In this document: piece after piece, positions 56,584 to 64,000 of the stretch
Position numbering within the stretch: position 1 is the stretch's first letter
How the letters are laid out: each line of letters starts with the position of its first letter
From: Myotis daubentonii
Taxonomy: Eukaryota; Chordata; Mammalia; Chiroptera; Vespertilionidae
Length of the DNA: 64,000 nt
NCBI RefSeq assembly: GCF_963259705.1
Contig: NC_081844.1
Coordinates: 49,647,501-49,711,500, forward strand
Reading direction: 5' to 3'
Program-made: the position numbers and the translations under genes
The notes under the pieces: model-generated
Told to the model about the DNA's origin: nothing
The model's input: only the letters and a program-made list of their open reading frames with translations
The model's database searches: none

Positions 56584-57331
56584 TGTTTCAAGGGACCTGG
56601 CATATATGGCATACTGTTCTTAATATGTTTGCTCACCTTCTTGGCACTATGTGTTTTAACCAAGGTCTCTGAGGAAGTTTGTTTCCCCAGGTAGGGATTT
56701 TCCCCTGAAGTTAGGGAGGGAATAAAACCTCTTAACTAAGTGCCAGGCGGGTAATTAATCACTTTAACTACGAACAATCATGCTTAAGCTACATAATCTT
56801 TACTCCCTGGAATGGAGATAAGAAACGCCCTAACCTTTGAAATAGAGATTGATAGGCTTGGAATCAACTGGTATAAATACAGATGTAACAAGACAGAACT
56901 TAGAAGACAGAACCAAGAGAGACAGAACCTAGGCACAGAACCTACAAAGAACGTTCTCTAGAGACAGAAGAACTTCGCTAGAGAGAACATGGCAAAAGAT
57001 CCTGGACTGAACCTGACTACAGAAATTGGCAAGAGAACCTGACTAGAACCTGGTGACTGAACCTGGCTGGAGAACCTGGACAGAACCTGGCTGGAGAACC
57101 TAGCGAGGGAACATGGCCACAGAACCTGGCTGGAGATCCTAACCAGAACTTCGCTGGAGATCCAGACCAGAACTTCGCTGGAGATCCAGACCAGAACTTG
57201 GCTGGAGATCCTGGCTAGAGATCCTGGCTAGGCTGCTGATCAACTGAACGCTGTCTCCGTGTCATTCCTTCTTCGCCGACTCCATCCACACCTTTGGGGA
57301 CCCCTGGATCTACTGGGGTTGGACCCCAGCA
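56584..57331 (+). mobile_element. Solo LTR of an endogenous retrovirus
   Basis: About 748 bp starting TGTTTCAAGG and ending ..GGACCCCAGCA, with TATAAATA at 56872-56879 as a likely promoter, then a purine-rich repeat block and a GC-richer U5-like end. No internal retroviral genes adjoin it, so it is a solo LTR left by recombination. The class is probably ERV2-like, but that is inference from the U5 style. A flanking TSD is not evident, so the ends may be off by a few bases. Confidence 0.75.
57005..57235. repeat. About 24-bp repeats inside the LTR
   Basis: Units such as 'gaacttcgctggagatccagac' recur with period 24 in the last part, blending into older 'gaacctggctggagaacctg' units. They lie between the TATA box and the LTR end, in the presumed R/U5 transcribed part. 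Confidence 0.8.
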
Positions 57332-57537
57332 GGTCCAGCTGATTGGGACTGAGTGAGATGGGCCGGACACACTCTGGAGCCTTCCTGCAGTCCTTCCCTG
57401 CTGGCCAACCTCCCGCGTCCCTCCCCGGCCCTGAATGTGCACAGGTGGGGTCCCTCAGCCTAGCCTGTGCCCTCTCGCAATCCAGGACCCCTTGGGGGAT
57501 GTCAGAGGCCAGTTTCGGCCTGAAGCTATGACGCACA

Positions 57538-57556
57538 CTGACCACCAGGGGGCAGA
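57538..57556 (+). promoter_or_regulatory. CTCF-like motif
   Basis: CTGACCACCAGGGGGCAGA in the right Helitron arm, same strand as the site at 56531-56550 about 1 kb away. It was close in the ancestral Helitron before the LTR inserted. Confidence 0.45.
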
Positions 57557-57771
57557 TGCTCAATGCAGGCACCAACACCCAAGGGAGAATGGACAGTTAT
57601 TCTTTAGCAAAACAGAAGCTGGGCATGAGCAGTGGCGGTGGTGGGAGTGGGCCTAAGCCATCAGTTGTACATTCCCCAAGGGCTCCCGGACTGTGAGAGG
57701 GTGCAGGATGGGTGGAGAAAACCCCCACCCCTCACCCCCGAGTGCACAAATTTTGTGCACCGGGCCTCTAG

Positions 57772-58047
57772 TGTAAATATAAAATGACACAATGCAGAAA
57801 AAAAAAGATTAAACAGAAAAAAAATTGAAATGATTAAGTTTTTTGTAAAAGATTTGGCACTTATAAAAGAGTAGGAAGCAATGGAGACCAATCGAGATCA
57901 GGTGATAATTATGGGAAATGAAAAATGTGATAGGTAGTATAAAGCAAAGCACTAAAAACAACACTATTAAATAATCTTCCTAAGTGTACAGCCAAGTGAT
58001 AAAAATATAAAAAATAATATATAAAATTAAATAAAAGCAAGTAGCAT
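57772..58047. other. Unassigned spacer
   Basis: A-rich ordinary sequence. Confidence 0.4.
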
Positions 58048-58050
58048 GTC

Positions 58051-58250
58051 CCTGGCTGGTGTGGCTCAGTTGGTTGGGCACTGTCCTGTACACCAAAAGG
58101 TTGATGGTTCAATTGCCCAGATTGTGGTCTTAATATTGGGTCGGGGTTGTGCAGGAGGCAGCCAATCTATGCTTCCATCTCACTTCGATGTTTCTCCCTC
58201 TCTCCCCTTTTCCCTTGTTCTCTCTCTAAAAATCAATATAATATTTTTTA
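58051..58250 (+). repeat. Ves-type SINE, diverged head
   Basis: 'cctggctggtgtggctcagt', B-box-like 'gatggttcaattgcc', 'gtgcaggaggcagccaatct', 'ctctaaaaatcaatataata' tail. Confidence 0.88.
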
Positions 58251-58733
58251 AAAAGCATGAATTTAATAATTCTATTAATGGACTAGCAGAAGTTCTAGAA
58301 ATTATAGCTGGGAAGAACCAAAAAGAAAACTTGATCAAGTAAATAACAAAGAAGGTGCCTCAGTCAAATTAACTCAAAAAAATAGAAACTGTTACATGTA
58401 CTCCAAGTAGGGAAGCTTTCAATATAGAAAAGGGCACCACATTTCAAGGGACTAGTTTGATTAAAATTCCAACTTATTGGAAACAGCCCACCTTATTTTT
58501 AAAATGCAACTTGATCCATTCAAATCTCTAGCACTAGCATATAGCAGATCTTCTTTTTAATATTTTTTTATTGATTTCAGAGAAGAAAGGAGAGGTAGGG
58601 AGAGGTAGAAACACCAATGATGAGAGAGAATCATTGATCAGTTTCCTGCTGCACAACCCATACCGGGATCAAGCCCACCACTGGGGCATGTGCCTTAACA
58701 AGGAATCAAACTGTGACCTCCTAGTCCATAGGT

Positions 58734-59464
58734 CAGGGGGCAACCCCTGGCACGAGTGCCAAACATGGCAAACCAGTAACTTTTGCTGGCACGCGAAACC
58801 CTCCATTATAATCTTTCATTTCCAATTTTTTCCTTAATATCGACTTTTTTATTTTTCAGATAAATTCAGTGTAGGTGCATCTTAGATAAATAAATAATTT
58901 TACATAACAAGTTATCTTAAAGACCATAGACATGGATTGACAAGAGAGGGGAAGAGCAATTTCTATGCCTCTGCCTTAACTCTCCCTGCCTTCCTAGATC
59001 CGACCAGTGTTTTGGTTTCATCCACATACGCTTGTGAATCTTTGTTCTCAGTGATGAATTTTGTTAAGTCTCATAATAGGAGTAGCCTGACGGATAAAAG
59101 TAGTAGCTTGTGCATATCTCTGAAGGTCACGAAATAGAAACCTGATGTAAAATTTCTGTCATCAGTGATGCAGCAGCAAAAGTCCCACTGATAATATCAA
59201 ACGGAGTCATAAAGTTTTCTGTCGGACTATCAGTGTACATGTATACATTAAAAAATAAATGTATTTTTCATCACCATATACTGTGTTTTTTGTCGCTCGA
59301 ATGAATTTTATTATTTCTTCAAGATTCTTCACATACATACACCTTAAGAGATATCAAGTAGGCGTAACGATGTTTTAAAAAAATTAGGGTTGGCATGCAG
59401 AAGAATTTTGAGTCAGAGATTTTGCTGGCTTTGACACGCACTCACAAAAAGGTTGCCCACCCTG
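58734..59464 (+). mobile_element. Internally deleted hAT transposon, perfect TSD
   Basis: Identical 8-bp TSD ccataggt at 58726-58733 and 59465-59472. Ends CAGGGGGCAACCCC and the complement of GGTTGCCCACCCTG. It keeps the 3' part of a transposase gene (58937-59137) and AT-rich non-coding sequence; most of the transposase is gone. Inserted in a Ves SINE, so younger than that lineage-specific repeat. Confidence 0.95.
58937..59137 (+). pseudogene. hAT transposase C-terminal (dimerisation) fragment
   Basis: The 66-codon frame ends with a hATC-type dimerisation segment: 'STYACESLFSVMNFVKSHNR' followed by 'SSLTDKSSS', matching the pattern CE.LFS.M...KS..RS.LTD of hAT transposases. The DNA-binding and DDE catalytic regions are absent, so no enzyme can be made. 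The ATG is probably internal. Confidence 0.82.
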
Positions 59465-59505
59465 CCATAGGTCAATGCTCAACCACTGAGTTACACTGGC
59501 CTGGC

Positions 59506-60659
59506 TCTGCTTACATAATTTTTAAGATTAATATTTAAAATTACATTCTAAATCAATTTTCAATTAATCATTTTAAATTAGAAAGTCAATATCAATCTAT
59601 TATTAAGTAAATTAACTTAAATATTACAGATACTCTAAAAAGAACACAGTATTTGTTACAGTAATTATTGCTACTATTGATTTATCATTTTAATATTGTA
59701 AATATTTTAGGACAAATTAATTTTCTATCCTAAAATATTTACATAACAAAAACAAATATGTTATAATAAGAATAATTTTGAGTGAATCCCTGAAGGCAGC
59801 CAGCCAGATGATATGTTTATGGTTATCAGTCAAAGTAATTTTCTTTCACTTTTACTGATGTATAGTGTACATAAAGACAACTGTACAAAGCCTAAATGCA
59901 TAGTTCAATGACTCCTCACAAAATTTATAAGAGCAAATAACCAGCACACAGGACAAGAAATAGTATTATCAGCACTGTGAAAGATGCTTTATACCCTTCC
60001 AAGTCAATATCCCACAAAGGAAACCATTATCTTGACTTCTGTCATCATAGTTAATTTGTTTATGGTTTTGAACTTCAGATAATGTAAACACACAGTATGA
60101 TATTACTTCCTCTGTTAGGTTAGGTTTCATATTGACCAGAAAATTAGCCTAAGATTCAGAACTAGCGATTCTTGACTCCAGTACTGATTGAATCCACTGA
60201 GCCCTGGTGATAGATGCAATAACAGAAATTCCATAACTTTAAAATATTGGTTAGCTTTGCTTTCAAAGCTCACATGCCAAACTTATAAATTATTCCATTA
60301 GCAAATGCTTTTCTATACTCTAAGAAGTATGCAATCCTCAGATTAGCATATAAATAAAATTGTATGTGGTATCAGTTGTACATGCATTTTTAACTCTTTT
60401 TAATACATCTAAATAGGGTACTGACCTTTGTTTAGATTAACTTGCTTCTACAATGTGCCAAATATATTTTATTATTTTTCAGCCCATAACTTTTAATTTT
60501 ATTAAATATGAAAGCAGTACACGTATTTTTCTTATTTATTTTACATTGATCACATTTAGAAAAATCTATTAAATTTATAGTATATTTTAGGTGCATATTA
60601 TGTATGCAAAAAAAAAGTTCAGTGATAGGGATTTGAGAAAATAATAACATACCTTCTAT
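59506..60659. other. Mostly unassigned
   Basis: 59830-60110 resembles an old L1/L2-like 3' region ('ttactgatgtatagtgtaca', 'acaactgtacaaagcctaaa') but too weakly to name. The rest is AT-rich. Confidence 0.35.
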
Positions 60660-61240
60660 GATGGTTAATTTCAAGTGTTATATATCAGTTGCACTTGTCC
60701 TAATATTTTGCTGTAATAGGATCTATATAAAGCTGTAATTTATTCAGTGGGAAGGGAAAATTACAATATAAAATATAATTTTTTATATGTTGCTTGACTT
60801 AACTAACATTGGACAAACATGGTGCTTTTCTAAAGTTTATTATCCAAAGCTGCAGTACAAAGTACAAGATTACTATAGTTTCAAAAGTATTTTTTATGAG
60901 ATTAATGTTTGATTTGATAGACTGAGTAAAGCAGATTGTACTCCCCCAAGGTGATGGGCCTCATCCAATTCATTGAAGGTCTGATTAGAAGAAAAGCAGA
61001 GTAGAGAAACAATCACTTTCTCTAATTGTTTTCATGCTGTAACACTGAGTTTCTCCTGCCTTTACACTCTGAATTGTGTCTGAAATTATACATCAGCTAT
61101 CCTGGTTCTCAGGCTTTCAGATTCAGATCGAAACTATACCATTGGCTCTCCTGGGTGTCTGTCTACCTTTCCAATTGCAGACCTTAAGGCTTTTCAGCCT
61201 CCGTAACCATGTGAGCCAATTCTTTATAATAAAACTCTTT
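60660..61240 (+). repeat. Old LTR-like mammalian repeat
   Basis: 'tgatggttaatttcaagtgt', 'gagtaaagcagattgtactc', 'gatgggcctcatccaattca', 'tcagcctccgtaaccatgtg' and 'gagccaattctttataataa' follow the order of a common ancient mammalian LTR. The exact family is uncertain. Confidence 0.5.
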
Positions 61241-61781
61241 ACATATACTTTTTATTTTCTGAAGATCCATCATTATTTAATAAGGAGTATAGTGCTCTCT
61301 ACAGAGGGCATCTCAGAAATATTTTTAGTATTTCTATATGATAGAAAAACAACAAGTACATAATTTAGAGGTTGGCCAAAAGACCATGGAATAGAAGTGA
61401 TCCTTGATGGAGGATAACTGTCTTACTGTTGTACAGGGATATGTTTACCTTTCCTATGAGCTCCTAAATAAGAAAATGAAATACAAAAGATGTCTTCAAT
61501 CAGATTTTAAAAACTTACAAGTCTGTTTTAAATTACTCAAATTTTATAATGATAACAGAAACACTTTCATGCTAAGTACGCTATAGGATATATTTGTAAA
61601 GCTAATAAATTTGGATCTTAAATTTAACTAGTTTTTCCCATCAGAGAAGTTTCAGAAATAAACATTTTTTGAATATTAAATAAACTTAAGTAAATAAATT
61701 TTAATTGATTCTTGCTTATTTTCATTTATTTTGAAGAACAGCCACAGTAACCCTTTGTTTACTTGGCATAGGCTGATAAAA
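61241..61781. other. Unassigned AT-rich interval
   Basis: No recognised element or gene. Confidence 0.4.
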
Positions 61782-61998
61782 TCCTATATAATAAAAGGTT
61801 AATATGAAATTGTCCCCTTGGGAGTTCGACTGACCACACTACAAGTTCTACTGTTCACTATAAAGGGCACTGACCACCAGGGGGTGGCACGGAATGAAGG
61901 AAGGCCCCAGCTGCCAGCCAGAGGCCCCAATAGGCCCTAATCGCCAGCCAGGCCTAGGGACCCTACCCGTGCACGAATTTCATGCACTGAGCCTCTAG
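61782..61998 (+). mobile_element. Short complete Helitron, 217 bp
   Basis: A61781|TCCTATATAATAAAAGG...CTAG61998|T, 3' hairpin 'gtgcacgaatttcatgcact' with one mismatch. A CTCF-like block 'tgaccaccagggggtggcac' is at 61871-61890. Confidence 0.95.
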
Positions 61999-62246
61999 TA
62001 TTAGAAATAGCCATTTACAATTATGTTATTGATTCCTCATTTTCTAAAGAATAAAATTGAAATTGAACTTTCTGGGTATCAATTATATGGCTAATCATAA
62101 CCTTGTCAATGTGCTCATATCTCCAGTGTCATCTCCTCCATCTCTTTGTGCACTGACCCTGACATATTTGATTGACCTACATGAACCATGCCATCTCATG
62201 TCCACTCTGGTTCCCTTTTGTTTTGATTTCTTTACTCCCTCTAAAT

Positions 62247-62326
62247 CAAGCATGTCAAACTCAAAGGCTAACACGGGCCAAATAAACAAGGCATATGACC
62301 TGTAGGCCGCAAGTTTGACATGCTTG
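62247..62326. mobile_element. 80-bp hAT-type MITE
   Basis: Perfect 15-bp TIR CAAGCATGTCAAACT at both ends and identical 8-bp TSD ctctaaat at 62239-62246 and 62327-62334. The interior keeps 'gcc..cgggcc' type sequence typical of hAT ends. Its small size leaves almost only the two termini. Confidence 0.95.
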
Positions 62327-62459
62327 CTCTAAATTAACATTCATCAGTTATCTCTAGAAGAATGTGGCCATGCAATAATTGTCAAGTATTTTGATTCATT
62401 AAGAAAAGTCTAGAAGTCCTAATGTTTTGAAATCTCCTGAGTTTTAAATGTTTCCAGGT

Positions 62460-62612
62460 AATTCCTTTCTTCCCTCCCTCCTTCCCTCCCTCCCTCCCTC
62501 CCTCCCTTCTTCCTCCCTCCCTCCCTCCCTCCCTCCCTCCCTTCCTTCCTTCCTTCCTTCCTTCCTTCCTCCCTCCCTCCCTCCCTCCTTCCCTCCCTCC
62601 ATTCCTTCCTTT
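62460..62612. repeat. Pyrimidine tract (CCCT)n/(CCTT)n
   Basis: About 150 bp of C/T only, alternating 'ccctccct' and 'ccttcctt' blocks. The mirror-repeat nature permits triplex (H-DNA). ORFs on both strands are artefacts. Confidence 0.97.
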
Positions 62613-64000
62613 TGTGTCTGTGAGGGGCTAGTCAAATTGGGACATGAAATTAACCATCACAAAAGGTATGTTGTTATTTCTTCTAAAATTCTCATCACTC
62701 AAATTTACTGTTTGCATGCTTAATATACAAACTAAAATATTTGTGGTACATTATAACAAGCAATTTAAGCTTTAAAAAGGTTCATTGCCCTTTCCAAAAA
62801 AGTTATAATATTTTTGGGATTTTTTTAGACCTGAGAGATTACATAGGCCTAAATTTAACATTGAAAAAATTGCTAGTATAAAATGCTCTGGCCTGGATAC
62901 AAAAGCATAGTTACTCCCTTAATGTATAAAGTATTTCTCTCTCAAGAGTAGTGTGGATGTTCTATTATAATTCTGTCTGCTTCCTGAATAATTAGTACTT
63001 TAATAGACAAACTGAAATCTCCCTGTACTTATTTTTTGTTTCAACATTTTAGCAACTGATGATGTGCATTCATAATCATAATGAAGCTTTATACTGCTGT
63101 TCCTAATTTCTCAGGGAATTTAAACTACAATAGAAAGATAAATTTCAGTTACAAACATTAGTTATCTTCATAAGGAAATATAACAAATCTTTTTTAAATA
63201 CCTATAGATTATTCCTTTGTAAACAAACAGGTATTTTATTTCACAAATAAACCCTTTATCCATATTACCAATTAATCAAAATTTATTAAAAGTGGCTTCA
63301 CCATGGTAAATCTAATAGTATTACCAAAGTCTCTCTTTATATTATGTTTCAAAACAAAAAAAGACTTTAGGCAGTAATCTAAAGACTTATTTACAAAGTG
63401 AGATGAAACATGAATATTGATTTATACTCAAAGAAGGAAATAGGCACTGAATCACAGAGAATTTATTTGTCCACTAAATAATTAAAAAAAAAATTTTGGA
63501 ATTTTATTTTTCCCAAGTACTATTCACATATGTATTTTTTTATTTGTGCTTTCTTTGGCAACTAAGTAAGAACCTTTGTCTAATTAGACATAAATCAGAT
63601 TCCATTGGCTCAACTCCACAAACTGCAAACCTAGAATCATTACTTGGTCCTGAGTCTCTGCCAAAGGTGTTGGTGTCAGTGTAGATTTATGTTGAGGTCA
63701 TCAAGAGAACTACTAAATTTTCCAGAACATATAATGTCCTAATAGCGCAAGAGTCTAGGAAGATTAGAAATATAGCAGAAAGGTTTTTACCCACAGATTG
63801 TCCTTTATAGGAAGGCACATCCAGGATAGGCCCAAAGTTTTTGAGCCTCAAGTCATACTCATGGCTTTTATTATCACAATGACTGCAGAGGCTGTTATAG
63901 GAAGTTAAATAAAATGTAGGATTTTAAAACTTAGTGTCTGGATTTTTAAATGGAAGATGCTTTTCTGCTTTTTCCATCTAAGTCGGTCTTAAAAGTGGTT
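62613..64000. other. Unassigned AT-rich end of window
   Basis: No SINE, Helitron, TIR element or convincing ORF recognised. Confidence 0.45.

Larger units (their letters stand above)
56413..57771 (+). mobile_element. Complete Helitron carrying an ERV LTR
   Basis: A56412|TC ('TCCTATATAATAAAACC') and CTAG57771|T, with hairpin GTGCAC-AAATTTT-GTGCAC at 57741-57760. The body is split by an LTR at 56584-57331: the left arm ends 'ctctgaccggtagattagct' and the right arm resumes 'gtccagctgattgggactga', contiguous in sister copies apart from about 10 bp. CTCF-like motifs lie in both arms. The right arm also holds a foreign 43-bp segment. Confidence 0.95.
58558..59505 (-). repeat. Ves-type SINE split by a hAT
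   Basis: Arms 58558-58733 ('ttttattgatttcagagaag', 'cattgatcagtttcctgctg') and 59465-59505 ('aaccactgagttacactggc') join at the hAT TSD, giving a continuous SINE once the transposon is set aside. 58251-58557 holds only A-rich unassigned sequence. Confidence 0.9.

Noticed and set aside
61360..61400. Possible mariner terminus ('ttagaggttggccaaaaga')
   Set aside because: Only one short end-like motif; no matching inverted end or TA duplication found nearby.
62444..62723. ORFs across the pyrimidine tract
   Set aside because: Ser/Pro/Leu-only and Gly/Arg/Glu-only products of a simple C/T repeat.

Overview
The window looks like nuclear DNA from a vesper bat (Vespertilionidae; Myotis, Eptesicus, Pipistrellus and relatives). 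The diagnosis rests on three repeat types found together. The first is tRNA-derived Ves SINEs, with heads close to 'GCCCTAACCGGTTTGGCTCA'. The second is many non-autonomous HeliBat-type Helitrons, with termini 'TCCTATATAATAAAAG' and 'GTGCAC...GGGCCTCTAG'. The third is SPIN, other hAT and piggyBac-like cut-and-paste MITEs. I found no host protein-coding exon, no tRNA/rRNA gene, no CRISPR and no bacterial-type operon. The background is AT-rich, and the long ORFs present are repeat products. The window could be a gene desert or the inside of a large intron; the sequence does not decide which.

Layout. 1-6 kb: old L1/MIR remnants, a Ves SINE with a perfect 16-bp target-site duplication (TSD), and a Helitron cluster (2313-4195) with 33-bp and 47-bp tandem arrays. 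6-15 kb: a MaLR-like LTR, Ves SINEs, an 82-bp piggyBac MITE one base from a Helitron, a 1.47-kb composite Helitron (9290-10758), two adjacent Helitrons (11903-12807), one SPIN and three Ves SINEs. 15-20 kb: mostly unassignable sequence with a (TG)n run and MIRs. 20.4-25.3 kb: a Helitron, a HAL1 ('half-L1') with a nearly readable ORF1 and no ORF2, L1 remnants and another Helitron. 26-35 kb: MaLR LTRs, MIRs, three L1 3' ends and a Helitron. 35-44 kb: two decayed ERVL internal regions in opposite orientation, a SPIN inside the first, and a 448-bp hAT with a perfect TSD. 44-51 kb: Ves SINEs, a 117-bp mini-Helitron, two composite Helitrons and a complete 740-bp Helitron with a SPIN inside. 52-59.5 kb: a SINE within a SINE, a Helitron carrying an ERV solo LTR, and a hAT inserted in a Ves SINE. 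60-64 kb: an old LTR-like piece, a 217-bp Helitron, an 80-bp hAT MITE and a pyrimidine tract.

Helitrons alone make up roughly one sixth of the window (my hand sum is about 10.6 kb). The nesting gives a relative history: MIR, L1M, MaLR and ERVL came first, and SINEs, Helitrons and hATs later. SPIN went into an existing Helitron, an ERV LTR went into another, and a hAT went into a Ves SINE.

I did not find a clearly new biological system. The observations most worth testing are: (1) Helitron-borne, often inverted-paired sequences that fit the CTCF consensus closely; (2) a composite two-module Helitron with the same internal junction at three loci; (3) a 43-bp segment shared between one Helitron and a unique site 1.6 kb away; (4) G-rich 47-bp arrays inside Helitrons. 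All calls come from reading the sequence by eye. Family names are from memory of consensus sequences, not from a search.
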